Shown here piece by piece: positions 15,615 through 24,285 of a stretch of DNA of 64,000 nucleotides (within the stretch, counting starts at the first letter, position 1; every line of letters begins with the position of its first letter). The position numbers and the translations under genes are program-made. Under the pieces are notes generated by a model. That model was not told where the DNA came from. It was given only the letters and a program-made list of their open reading frames with translations, and made no database searches. Source of the DNA: Burkholderia ubonensis (lineage in GTDB: Bacteria > Pseudomonadota > Gammaproteobacteria > Burkholderiales > Burkholderiaceae); NCBI RefSeq assembly GCF_902833085.1, contig NZ_CADFEB010000001.1, positions 417,742-481,741 of the forward strand. The letters run 5' to 3'.

Positions 15615-17630
15615 TCACGGCATCACCATCCACACCAGCAGCACATCCGCGGGCGCCGAGCTTGCACCGGCCGGCGGATGCACGATCTTCGCGTCGACCG
15701 CGAGCGCCTGCGCGATGTCCGCGGCGCCGTTGATCGTCGCGCTGCTCACGATCGTCATCAGCCCGACCGGATGATGCAGCGTCTCGCGATACAGCGCGCC
15801 ATACCACAGCGTCCGCGTGCCCTGCGCATCCTGCAGCACGTACGGATAGCGCCACAGCCGCAGCACGAGCCGGCGGTTCGGCTGTCCGGGCTCGACGCGC
15901 ACGAACACCCGCCGCGTATCCACGCCCTGCGAATAGCGCGGCAGCACCGGCAGCCCGTCGGCCGGCGTCTGCGGCAGCAGCCAGCGCAGCGCGGTCTGCC
16001 CGGACCACGGCGTCGCGCGCTGCCAGCCGGCCTGCGCGAGATGCCGGTCGAGCGTGTCGGACGTCGCGCACCACTGCAGCGGCAAAAATTCCTCGCGATC
16101 GCCGCTGATTTCGGTGCGCCGCGCCGGCACGGACTGCCAGCCGCCGTCCATCCACTGGTCGACCGTCATCGCGACCACCCCGGCATGCACGCGCTGGTCC
16201 CGGTCGGCCCGCCACGCCGCCGGAACCGTCCACACGCCGGCCGTCGCGAGCACCACGACGACGGCGACGAGCGCCCCCTTCGGCTGGACCTCGTCGCGCA
16301 CGTGCCCGAACGCATAAACGCCCGCGAGCAACGCGAACCACGCGAGCCCGAGGCTCCAGCCGCCGAGCAGCCCGGACAGCCACGCGTTGCCGAGATACAG
16401 CCGCGCGAAGCCGCCGAGCACGATCCACAGGATGATCGCCGTCGCAACGCCGTTGCGCCACAGCACCGCGCGCCCGCGCGTCAGCACCCAGCCCATGCAG
16501 CCGGTCGTGAGGATCGCGAACGCCGCGTCGGCGTCCGGCAGCGGCACGTGCGCGCCGCCGGGCGCGAAGGTCGCGGGCGTGCCGCCGTCCGGCGCGACGC
16601 CGAACGGCGGCACGAGCACGACCGCGACGCCGACCGCCGCGATCCACCACGCGGCCGTCAGCCAGCAGCGGTGGATCATCAGCCAGACCAGGAACGCCGC
16701 CGCGACGATCAGGCCGACGTCGCGGCCGTTCAGCACCGTGACCGCGCGCATCGCCGCGTCGACGGGCGGCGTGCGCAGGTTCTGCAGGAACGCGTACAGC
16801 GCGGTGTCGGCGCGCATCAGCGGATCGTTCGCGACGACGTCCTGCACGACGCCGGCGAACAGCCAGACGCTGCCGACGAACAGGAGCGCCAGCAGCGGGA
16901 TCGCGCCCGGCAGCCGGCGCACGCGCGCGACCAGCCTGCTCAGCCGCACGGCGGCGCCCGGCCAGCGATGCGCGCACGCGTGCACCGCGGCGGCCGCCGC
17001 GCGGCGCAACAGCGGCACGCCGCGCCGCAGCGCGACCCGCACGCCGAACCACACGGCCGCGACCAGCGCGGCGACGACCAGCAGGATCGCGGCGACCCGC
17101 GCGCTGACCGCCTCGGCCAGCGCGGCCGACGCGCCGAACGCGATGCCCGGCGCGATATGCACCGGCGCCCATACGAGCGCCGACGCGACGTTCGTCGGAT
17201 AGAACGACCGGCGCGGCAGGGACGCGCAGCCGACCACGACCGGCACGACCGCGCGCACCGGCGCGAGAAAGCGCGCGAGCGCGATGCTTTTCATGCCATG
17301 GCGCAGCACGAACTGCTCGCCGCGTTCGTATGACGCCGCGCGCCCGATGCGCGCCCACCAGTTCCGGACCTCGCTGCGGTAGCGCCGGCCGAGCTCGTAG
17401 CTGACCCCGTCGCCGACGACCGCGCCCACGACCGCGACGCCGATCGTGATCCAGCCGTCGAGCGCGCCCGCGCCGATCAGCGTGCCCGCCGCGAACATCA
17501 CCGCGCCGGCCGGCACCACCGTGCCGATCAGCGCGATCGCTTCGGCGCACGCGGCCGCGAACACGATGACGAGCACGAGCGCCGGATGCGCGCCGACGGC
17601 GCCGAGCCATGCATGGATCGTTTCGCTCAT
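15615..17630 (-). CDS. DedA / PAP2-like / LssY three-domain membrane protein
   Basis: 671 residues. Residues 1 to about 200 are a DedA domain (IGTVVPAGAVMFAAGTLIG, GDGVSYELGRRY, LARFLAPVRAVVPVVVG), a family that supports membrane lipid and proton homeostasis. Residues about 240-450 follow the PAP2 phosphatase layout, but the catalytic signatures are changed: PSGH appears as PDAD (near 363), and in the SRxxxxxHxxxD motif the serine, histidine and aspartate positions read A, A and G (RLYLGNAWLSGLLGG). The C-terminal 180 residues are LssY-like (WRADRDQRVHAG, LWYGALYRETLHHPVG). Inner membrane. Phosphatase activity is therefore doubtful. Confidence 0.85.
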   Translation of the reverse strand: MSETIHAWLGAVGAHPALVLVIVFAAACAEAIALIGTVVPAGAVMFAAGTLIGAGALDGWITIGVAVVGAVVGDGVSYELGRRYRSEVRNWWARIGRAASYERGEQFVLRHGMKSIALARFLAPVRAVVPVVVGCASLPRRSFYPTNVASALVWAPVHIAPGIAFGASAALAEAVSARVAAILLVVAALVAAVWFGVRVALRRGVPLLRRAAAAAVHACAHRWPGAAVRLSRLVARVRRLPGAIPLLALLFVGSVWLFAGVVQDVVANDPLMRADTALYAFLQNLRTPPVDAAMRAVTVLNGRDVGLIVAAAFLVWLMIHRCWLTAAWWIAAVGVAVVLVPPFGVAPDGGTPATFAPGGAHVPLPDADAAFAILTTGCMGWVLTRGRAVLWRNGVATAIILWIVLGGFARLYLGNAWLSGLLGGWSLGLAWFALLAGVYAFGHVRDEVQPKGALVAVVVVLATAGVWTVPAAWRADRDQRVHAGVVAMTVDQWMDGGWQSVPARRTEISGDREEFLPLQWCATSDTLDRHLAQAGWQRATPWSGQTALRWLLPQTPADGLPVLPRYSQGVDTRRVFVRVEPGQPNRRLVLRLWRYPYVLQDAQGTRTLWYGALYRETLHHPVGLMTIVSSATINGAADIAQALAVDAKIVHPPAGASSAPADVLLVWMVMP

Positions 17631-17741
17631 CGCCTGTCCTGTCGGGGGGCGACCCCGCCGCGCACGCGCCGGCGACGCCGGGCGTCCGCCGCCGTCGCGG
17701 CTGTCATGAGGGTGTGCACGCCGTCGCGCCGTGCCCGTGCG

Positions 17742-18194
17742 TCAGCCGATCTCGTGCCGCCGCGCATCCGCCTCGAGCGGCGCGGCGTCGTAGCCGACCG
17801 TCGCGATCTCGCGCAGATAGCGCGCGAGAAACGCGCCGATCGACCCGGCGGCTTCGTACTGGTGCACATGGCGGAATTCATGGGTAAGGAGCCGGCGCGT
17901 GTCGTGCCCCTGCAGCACGAACACCGCGTGGCCGAGCGTCAGGCCGATCGTGCCCGGCGACAGCAGCCCGGCTTCACGTGCGAGCTCGGCGAGCGCCGGC
18001 TCGTCGGGAAACGGCAGCTGCGCGACGCTGACGACGCGAATCCGCTCCGGCTGCGCGACGCCGACCGAGCGCGCATCGGCGGCGAGCGCCGGCGTCAGCG
18101 GCTCGCCCTGCGCGAGCCCGCGGGCCGCCTGCGCTTCCGCCCACGCGACGGCGGCGGGCAGCGCGCCCGGCAGGATGGCGGCAAGATCGATCAT
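17742..18194 (-). CDS. Small HEFRH putative metallopeptidase-like protein
   Basis: 150 residues from ATG 18194 (MIDLAAILPG). Near residue 105 is LTHEFRHVHQYE, an HExxH motif, and near the C-terminus YDAAPLEADARRHE supplies a plausible third ligand, so the minimal zinc-peptidase core is present although the protein is small. No signal peptide is seen. It follows the DedA/PAP2 gene in divergent-promoter position to the NarL-type regulator. Family unknown to me; the resemblance is to short peptidase-like hypothetical proteins. Confidence 0.75.
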   Translation of the reverse strand: MIDLAAILPGALPAAVAWAEAQAARGLAQGEPLTPALAADARSVGVAQPERIRVVSVAQLPFPDEPALAELAREAGLLSPGTIGLTLGHAVFVLQGHDTRRLLTHEFRHVHQYEAAGSIGAFLARYLREIATVGYDAAPLEADARRHEIG

Positions 18195-18517
18195 CGACGA
18201 CTCTCCTCGGAAGATGGGGGCGGCATCAGATTCAGTGTAGTCCCGAACCGATACGGGCCGTGCCGCCCGGTGCCGTCTCGGCATTTAATCAGATGAATAG
18301 GCCGCCGCCGCGCCGATTATTGAGTCCTGGTACCGATTCCGTCTGTTGCGTCGCAGAAAATGACTTCGACGTGTACCGTTTTCCGGTCAGGCGGAATATA
18401 TTGATCAGAACAACGGCCGGTGCGCGGGCGTCGCGCGCCCCGGCCGTCACGCAATGCCGTCCGCACGACACCGCGCCCTCGCGCGCCGAAGCGTCATCCC
18501 GCCAAGAGGACCGCTCC
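18195..18517. other. Divergent intergenic region with two promoters expected
   Basis: 323 bp between the HEFRH gene and the response regulator. The stretch 18290-18425 is the least GC-rich part (for example GGCGGAATATATTGATCAG at about 18390-18408) and probably contains the promoter of the regulator/kinase operon. No gene, hairpin terminator or clear operator was found. Confidence 0.4.
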
Positions 18518-19165
18518 ATGATCAAGGTGATACTGGCCGACGACCACGCAGTCATGCGAGACGGGCTGCGTCACATACTCGAGACCGCCGGCGGTTTCGA
18601 AATCATCGGCGAAGCCTGCGACGGCTCGACCACGCTCGAGCTGGCCGAGCGCGGCGCGGCCGACGTGCTGCTGCTCGACCTGTCGATGCCCGCGCCGACC
18701 GGCATCGAGCTACTCAAGCTGATCAAGACCCACGCGCCGACGCTGCGCACGCTCGTACTCACGATGCACACGGAGGAGCAGTACGCGGCGCGCGCGTTCA
18801 AGGCCGGCGCGACCGGCTACCTGACGAAGGACAGCGCAACCGCCGAGCTGGTCGCGGCGGTCGGCAAGGTGGCGTCGGGCGGCGTCTACGTGAGCCGGTC
18901 GGCGGCGGAAAGTCTTGCCCGGACCCTGCACGCACCGGCCGAGACGCCGCCGCACGAACGGCTGTCGGCGCGCGAATTCGACGTGATGCGCCGCATCGTC
19001 GCCGGACAGACCGTCACGCAGATCGCGAGCGCGCTCGGCCTCAGCGCGAAGACGGTCAGCACTTACAAGATGCGCATTCTCGAGAAAATGGACCTGCCGC
19101 ACGACGCGGCGCTGATCCGCTATGCGGTGCGCCACGGCCTCGGCATCGACCTGGACGACGCATGA
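18518..19165 (+). CDS. NarL/FixJ-family response regulator
   Basis: 215 residues from ATG 18518. Receiver domain at 1-120: acidic pocket ADDHA, phosphoacceptor in DVLLLDLSMP (about Asp 55), and lysine in LTKDSA. A LuxR-type helix-turn-helix follows at 147-205: LSAREFDVMRRIVAGQTVTQ, then IASALGLSAKTVSTYK. It overlaps the kinase gene as ATGA at 19162-19165, a coupled pair. Target genes are unknown. Confidence 0.95.
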   Translation: MIKVILADDHAVMRDGLRHILETAGGFEIIGEACDGSTTLELAERGAADVLLLDLSMPAPTGIELLKLIKTHAPTLRTLVLTMHTEEQYAARAFKAGATGYLTKDSATAELVAAVGKVASGGVYVSRSAAESLARTLHAPAETPPHERLSAREFDVMRRIVAGQTVTQIASALGLSAKTVSTYKMRILEKMDLPHDAALIRYAVRHGLGIDLDDA

Positions 19166-20985
19166 CGCACGCCGTGACGCCCAAGCCCGGCTCCCAGCGG
19201 CCGGACGCCTCCCCCGCCCCGACGGACGCCGCGACGCGCGACGCCGATACGGACACGTCGCACATGTTCATGTCGTCGCTGCGGCCGGAGCGGCGCGAGC
19301 GCCAGCTCGCGCTCGCGACCGTGATCGTATCGGCGGCGATCTTCGTCGCGCTGGCGCCGTTCGCGAAGATGCCGCTCGCGCAGGAGTGGGGCTTCATCCC
19401 CGTCTACCAGACGGCGATCCTCGTCAACGACATGGTGACGGCCGGCCTGCTGCTCGGCCAATACGCGATCCTGCGCGAGCGGGCGCTGCTGGCGCTCGCG
19501 GCCGGCTACCTGTTCACGGGCTTCATGGCCGGCGTGCACATGCTGACCTTCCCGGGCCTGTTCGCGCCGACCGGCCTGCTGCACGCGGGCGAACAGACGA
19601 CCGCGTGGCTGTACATGTTCTGGCACGGCGGCTTCCCGCTCGTGGTCGCGTGCTACGCGCTGCTGCGCGACGCCCCGCGCACGCCGCCGAAGCCGCTCCG
19701 TCACGCGGCGATCCCGATCGCCGGCTGCATCGTCGCGACTGCGCTCGCGACCGGCGCGGTCGCGCTGTTCACGACCGCGGGGCACGACTACCTGCCGCGC
19801 GTCATGCGCGGCAACCGGATGATCGAGCCGCTGCTGAGCCCGGTCGTGGTCGTCTGGGCGCTGAACCTGATCGCGCTCGCGTTGATGTGGCGGCGCCGGC
19901 GCCGCCATTCGGTACTCGATCTGTGGGTGTTGATCGTCACGGTCGCGTGGCTGTTCGATATCGCCATGTCGGCCATGCTGAATCACGGGCGCTTCGATCT
20001 CGGCTTCTACGCGGGGCGCATATACGGGCTGGTCGCATCGAGCCTCGTGCTGTTCGCGCTGCTGTTCGAGAACGGCCGGCTGCATGCGCGCACGGCGCGC
20101 GCGCTCGCCGGCGAACGGTACGAGCATCAGCTCGTGCTGCAGAAGACCGCGGAGCTGAACGACGCGAACGAACGCCTCGAGCAGCGCGTCGCCGCGCGCA
20201 CCGCGCAGCTGAGCGCGTCGAACCGCGACTTGCGGCGCGAGGTCGAGGAGCGCGTGCGCGCGGAGCGGGCCTTGCAGGCGTCGCGCGAGGAGCTGCGGGA
20301 AATCTCGGCGATCAGCGCGAGCGCGCGCGAAGCGGAGCAGCGCCGCATCGCGCGCGAGCTGCACGACGAACTCGCGCAGACGCTCGCGACGCTGAAGAAC
20401 GACCTCGAATGGCTGATCGACCACGTGCCGCAGGACGACGCGCAGCTCGCGCGCAAGATCGCGGCGATGCACGGGCTCGCGCGCGGTGCGGTGGCCGCGA
20501 CACGGCGCATCGCGTCGGATCTCCGGCCGCTGATGCTCGACGATCTCGGCTTCGCCGCGGCGATGCAATGGCTCGTGCAGAACTTCCGCCAGCGTCACGG
20601 CATCGGCTGCACGCTGTCCGTCGACCCGCCCGAGCAGAACCTCGCGGAACCGTATGCGACGGCCGTGTTCCGCATCGCGCAGGAAGCGCTGGCGAACGTC
20701 GCGCGCCATGCGGCCGCATCGCAGGTCGACGTGACGCTCGCGTGCGGCGACGACGGCATCGCGCTGACGATCCGCGACGACGGCGCCGGCTTCGATCCCG
20801 GCGATCCGCGCAAGCCTACTTCGTTCGGGCTCGTCGGGTTGCGCGAGCGCGCGTACCTGGTCGGCGGAACGCTGCGGATCGATACCGCGCGCGGCAAGGG
20901 CACGACCATCGACGTCCATATTCCGTTGCAGTCCGCGCACGCGATGTTCGTGGCCGGAGAACATCACACGGGGCACACGGATTAG
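19162..20985 (+). CDS. MASE4-domain sensor histidine kinase (NarX/DegS-type)
   Basis: 607 residues. A multi-helix N-terminal sensor at about 45-320 carries MASE4-like features (VNDMVTAGLLLGQYAILRER, HMLTFPGLFAPTGLLHAGEQ, WLYMFWHGGFPL). A coiled coil follows (about 325-385), then HisKA_3 dimerisation with the phosphorylatable histidine in RRIARELHDELAQTLA and a HATPase with DDGAGF and FGLVGLRERA. MASE4 ligands are unknown. Cognate partner of the NarL-type regulator upstream. The last 15 residues (EHHTGHTD) are histidine-rich. Confidence 0.92.
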   Translation: MTHAVTPKPGSQRPDASPAPTDAATRDADTDTSHMFMSSLRPERRERQLALATVIVSAAIFVALAPFAKMPLAQEWGFIPVYQTAILVNDMVTAGLLLGQYAILRERALLALAAGYLFTGFMAGVHMLTFPGLFAPTGLLHAGEQTTAWLYMFWHGGFPLVVACYALLRDAPRTPPKPLRHAAIPIAGCIVATALATGAVALFTTAGHDYLPRVMRGNRMIEPLLSPVVVVWALNLIALALMWRRRRRHSVLDLWVLIVTVAWLFDIAMSAMLNHGRFDLGFYAGRIYGLVASSLVLFALLFENGRLHARTARALAGERYEHQLVLQKTAELNDANERLEQRVAARTAQLSASNRDLRREVEERVRAERALQASREELREISAISASAREAEQRRIARELHDELAQTLATLKNDLEWLIDHVPQDDAQLARKIAAMHGLARGAVAATRRIASDLRPLMLDDLGFAAAMQWLVQNFRQRHGIGCTLSVDPPEQNLAEPYATAVFRIAQEALANVARHAAASQVDVTLACGDDGIALTIRDDGAGFDPGDPRKPTSFGLVGLRERAYLVGGTLRIDTARGKGTTIDVHIPLQSAHAMFVAGEHHTGHTD

Positions 20986-21077
20986 CGGAAGCGGAGGGCC
21001 GTCGCGTGAGCGGGTCAGTGGTAGTCGTCTTCCCGTTGATGCCGGACCGCCAGACCCGACGCTCCACCGTCACACGC

Positions 21078-22388
21078 TCACGCCCGCGCCGCGACCATCC
21101 CCCGCTCCGAGCGCGTCCACGCGACGAGCGCGCCGGCGCCGAGCAACGCGAGACACACGATCGGCACGATCATCGGCCCGAACGCGGTGCCGGTGACCTT
21201 GCCGGCGAACGGCATCAGGTTCTGGCTGAAGAAGCCGCCGAGGTTGCCGATCGAATTGATCGCCGCGACGCTCGCCGCCGCGCGCGCGCCGGTGAAGTAG
21301 CGCGGCGGCATCGACCAGAAGCACGGATACAGCAGCGGGATGCACGCGCCGCCGAGCACGAGCGCGACGAAGCGCAGCGGCGTCGACGGCAGCACGAGGC
21401 TCAGCAGGAAGCCGAGCGCGCCGAGCGCCGCGACGATCGCGATCGTGCGCAGGATGCTCTTCGCGCGGCGCAGCTTCGCGGGCAGCCAGAGCAGCAGCAG
21501 CACCGCGAGCGCCCACGGCAGCATGCTCAGGAAACCGTTCATGCCGCTCGACACGCCGAACGACTTCACGAGCGTCGGCAGCCAGTACGTGACGCCGTAC
21601 AGCGACGTCGACATCAGCATGTAGGTTGCCGCGAACAGCATCACGCGCGGATCGAGCAGCGCCTTCCACGGCTGCGCGTGCTCGGCCTGCGCGGGCTTCT
21701 CGCGTTCGAGCGCGGCGGCGACGACCTGCTTCTCGCGCTCGTCGAGGAAGCGCGCGTCGCGATACGACGCGGGCAGCACGCGGAACACGACGATCGCGAC
21801 CGCCACCGCCGGGATGCCCGTCGCGACGAACACCCACTGCCAGCCCGCGAGCCCCCACACGCCGTTCAGGCTCAGCAGCCAGCCGCCGACCAGCGAGCCG
21901 AGCATGTTCGCGAGCGCGCTGCCGAGCGTGAAGATGCCGAGCACCTTCGCGCGATAGCTCTGCGGAAACCACAGCGTCAGGTAGTAGATGACGCCCGGAT
22001 AGAAGCCCGCCTCGGCGATGCCGAGCGCGAAGCGCAGCCCGCAGAACACCGGCATCGACGTCGTGAAGCCCATCGCCACCGTGATCAGCCCCCACGTCAG
22101 CATGATGCGCGCGAGCCACACCCGCGCGCCGTAGCGATGCAGCGCGAGCGTGCTCGGCACCTCGAACAGCAGGTAGCCGATGAAGAACAGCGACGACGCG
22201 AGACCGAACGCGGCCTCCGTCATCCCGAGGCTGTGCACCATCTGCAGTTTCGCGAAGCCGACGTTCTGCCGGTCGATGAACGCGATCAGGAACATCACGA
22301 CGAGGATGGGCAGCAGGCGCCGCGCCGTCTTCGACATGACGTGCCGTTCTTCGGCGGACGCGGGGTCCAGGGTTTCGGTGGCGTTCAC
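21078..22388 (-). CDS. MFS transporter, anion:cation symporter (ACS) type
   Basis: 436 residues from a GTG at 22388 that has AAGGAG 6 nt upstream. Twelve membrane segments in two halves; the ACS-type motif FIDRQNVGFAKLQM is in helix 1, RFALGIAEAGFYPG in helix 4, and the central loop ends near DEREKQVV. ACS members carry organic anions such as phthalate, tartrate, glucarate or hydroxyphenylacetate. It is 41 bp after the binding-protein gene on the same strand and opposite a TctD/TctE-like pair, suggesting an organic-acid uptake unit. Substrate not predictable. Confidence 0.9.
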   Translation of the reverse strand: MNATETLDPASAEERHVMSKTARRLLPILVVMFLIAFIDRQNVGFAKLQMVHSLGMTEAAFGLASSLFFIGYLLFEVPSTLALHRYGARVWLARIMLTWGLITVAMGFTTSMPVFCGLRFALGIAEAGFYPGVIYYLTLWFPQSYRAKVLGIFTLGSALANMLGSLVGGWLLSLNGVWGLAGWQWVFVATGIPAVAVAIVVFRVLPASYRDARFLDEREKQVVAAALEREKPAQAEHAQPWKALLDPRVMLFAATYMLMSTSLYGVTYWLPTLVKSFGVSSGMNGFLSMLPWALAVLLLLWLPAKLRRAKSILRTIAIVAALGALGFLLSLVLPSTPLRFVALVLGGACIPLLYPCFWSMPPRYFTGARAAASVAAINSIGNLGGFFSQNLMPFAGKVTGTAFGPMIVPIVCLALLGAGALVAWTRSERGMVAARA

Positions 22389-22429
22389 TGCTTGCTCCTT
22401 CGTGGTGTCGGTTGTATGTGGGGTTGCGC

Positions 22430-23446
22430 CTACGACGGCCGGAAGCCGTCGAGCATCGGCACGAACATCTCCTGCCACGTGCGCGGCTTCGCCTTGATCG
22501 TGCCGGCCATGTAGAGAAAATCGACGTAGTCCATCAACTGGTTCGGCCGCACCGAGAAGCGCGTCTCGGGCGCGGCGAGCATCTGCATCACGTCGTCGTG
22601 CGACACGCCGACGCCCGACGCCGACGCGTAGATCGCCGCCGCCGCGCGCGGGTCCTGCGCGATCAGCCGGTTCGCGTCGTCGAGCGCGCCGAGGAACGCG
22701 GCGGCGAGCGCGGGCTCCGCGTCGACGAGCCGCTTCGGCGCGAACACGACGTCGAGCGTCAGCGGGCCGAGCACGTCGATCGAGCCGACGACGCGATGGA
22801 TGCCCGGCTGCCGGAGTTCGAGCGTCGAGAACGGCGGCGACGTGAAGTGCGCGGTGACGCCGCTCTCGTGCCGGATCAGCGCCTGCATCGCCTGCGGATG
22901 CGGGAGATTCACGGTGATCGAATCGAGCTGCGCGAAATGCGTCCGGCCCAGCAGCTTGCCCGCCACCATCTGCAGCACGACCGCCGACAGCGACGTGCGG
23001 ATGCCCGGCACCGCGATCCGGTCGGACGGCGTGAAGTCGCGCAGCGACGCGAGCCCGGGCCGGTTCACGTTCAGCGACAGCGACGTCGTCGACAGCCCGC
23101 TGATGCCGATCACCTCGACGTTCGGAATCCCGCGCGCCCGCGCCCACAGCTCGATGAAGCCCGGCGCGCCGGCGCCCGCGAAGTCGAGCGTGCCGGCCAT
23201 CATCGCGTCGTTGACCGAGTTGCCGCCGTCGAGCAGCACCCAGTCGACGCCGACGTCGCGCACGCCGTGCTTCGCCGCATGCCGCTCGAACAGCCGCTGC
23301 CGCTCCATCACGAGCAGCGGCAGGTACAGCACGCCGTAGCCTTTCGAGATCCGTACCGTGCGCGGCTTCGGCAGCACGAGCGACGGCGCGAGCGCCGCGC
23401 CGAGCCCGGCGGCGACGATCGCGCGGCGGCGCGGCGACGGCGTCAT
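22430..23446 (-). CDS. SsuA/NMT1-type periplasmic substrate-binding protein
   Basis: 338 residues. The N-terminus MTPSPRRRAIVAAGLGAALA is a twin-arginine-like export signal. The mature part follows the NMT1/SsuA binding-protein pattern (GYGVLYLPLLVMERQRLFER, VNDAMMAGTLDFAGAGAPGF). Such proteins normally feed an ABC importer for sulfonates, thiamine precursors or aromatic acids. Here no permease or ATPase is adjacent; the next gene is an MFS carrier. It may serve a distant ABC permease, or work as ligand sensor for the divergent two-component system. Confidence 0.87.
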   Translation of the reverse strand: MTPSPRRRAIVAAGLGAALAPSLVLPKPRTVRISKGYGVLYLPLLVMERQRLFERHAAKHGVRDVGVDWVLLDGGNSVNDAMMAGTLDFAGAGAPGFIELWARARGIPNVEVIGISGLSTTSLSLNVNRPGLASLRDFTPSDRIAVPGIRTSLSAVVLQMVAGKLLGRTHFAQLDSITVNLPHPQAMQALIRHESGVTAHFTSPPFSTLELRQPGIHRVVGSIDVLGPLTLDVVFAPKRLVDAEPALAAAFLGALDDANRLIAQDPRAAAAIYASASGVGVSHDDVMQMLAAPETRFSVRPNQLMDYVDFLYMAGTIKAKPRTWQEMFVPMLDGFRPS

Positions 23447-23619
23447 GCGCGCGCTCCCGCTTCGCTGGTTGTCTGCTGCAATTTGCCGTCTCCTCTGGTA
23501 TTAATGCCGTCTCTGCGATCCCCGGCTGCTGCACAGGTTATCGAGCGAGTCTGAGAAAATGCTGACATCCCGCCCCCGGGGAAACCCCTAACCCAACCGA
23601 ATCGAAGCAGGACGGCAAC
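23447..23619. promoter_or_regulatory. Divergent promoter region of binding-protein and TctD-like genes
   Basis: 173 bp between divergent starts. The OmpR-type regulator encoded at 23620 probably binds here. I did not find a convincing direct repeat. Confidence 0.4.
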
Positions 23620-24285
23620 ATGCGCATTCTCGTCGCGGAAGACGACGCGGAAATCGGCGCGGCGATCCGCAGCCGCCTGACGCGGCTCGGCCACGCGGTG
23701 GACCTCGAAACCGACGGCGCGACGGCCAACAGCCTGCTGCGCGTCGAGCGTTTCGATCTCGTCGTGCTCGACGTGATGCTGCCCTCGATGGACGGCTTCG
23801 CGATCCTGCGCCACCTGCGCGCGTCGGGCAGCACGACGCCGGTGCTGCTCGTCACCGCGCGCTCCGCGATCGACGACCGCGTGAGCGGCCTCGGGCTCGG
23901 CGCGGACGACTACCTCGTGAAGCCGTTCGACTACCGCGAACTGGACGCGCGCGTGCAGGCGCTCCTGCGCCGCAACAGCGGCCACGCGAACGACGTGCTG
24001 ACGCTCGGCGGCCTCACGATCGATCGCAGCAGCCGCCTCGCCGAACTCGACGGCCGGCCGCTGTCGCTGTCGCGCCAGGAGTTCGCGCTGCTCGAGATTC
24101 TCGCGAGCCGGCCGCAGCGAATCTTTTCGAAGGAAGAATTGCTGAACCAGCTGTTCAGCTTCGGCAACGAGCCGAGCGCGAACGCGGTCGAGCAATACGT
24201 GACGCGCGTGCGCCGGAAGCTGCAGGGCAGCTCGGTCGAGATCCGCACCGCGCGCGGGATGGGGTATCAGATTGCCGCGCATTGA
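23620..24285 (+). CDS. OmpR-family response regulator (TctD-like)
   Basis: 221 residues. Receiver domain with AEDDAE, Asp in VVLDVMLPSMDG (about Asp 51), and lysine in DYLVKPFDYREL. The C-terminal winged helix spans 125-220 (LSRQEFALLEILASRPQRIF, AVEQYVTRVRRKL, GMGYQI). It resembles TctD, which controls tricarboxylate uptake. Overlaps the kinase by 14 bp and is divergent from a binding protein and MFS carrier, its likely targets. Confidence 0.94.
   Translation: MRILVAEDDAEIGAAIRSRLTRLGHAVDLETDGATANSLLRVERFDLVVLDVMLPSMDGFAILRHLRASGSTTPVLLVTARSAIDDRVSGLGLGADDYLVKPFDYRELDARVQALLRRNSGHANDVLTLGGLTIDRSSRLAELDGRPLSLSRQEFALLEILASRPQRIFSKEELLNQLFSFGNEPSANAVEQYVTRVRRKLQGSSVEIRTARGMGYQIAAH

Noticed and set aside
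16054..17202. Serine/threonine/alanine-rich frames opposite the DedA/PAP2 gene
   Set aside because: Typical complementary-strand shadows of a membrane protein gene in GC-rich DNA.
21004..21085. Inverted repeat GCGTGAGCG / CGCTCACGC between the MASE4 kinase and the MFS gene
   Set aside because: The arms are about 60 bp apart with no T-run, too loose to call a terminator.
19122..22514. A 1130-codon open frame crossing the MASE4 kinase and the MFS gene
   Set aside because: Arginine/alanine-rich shadow of real genes in other frames; it has no motifs and runs antisense to the transporter.
22389..23534. Open frame joining the MFS carrier to upstream sequence as an 818-residue protein
   Set aside because: The upstream part is the wrong frame of the binding-protein gene; the GTG at 22388 has an AAGGAG site and fits family length.
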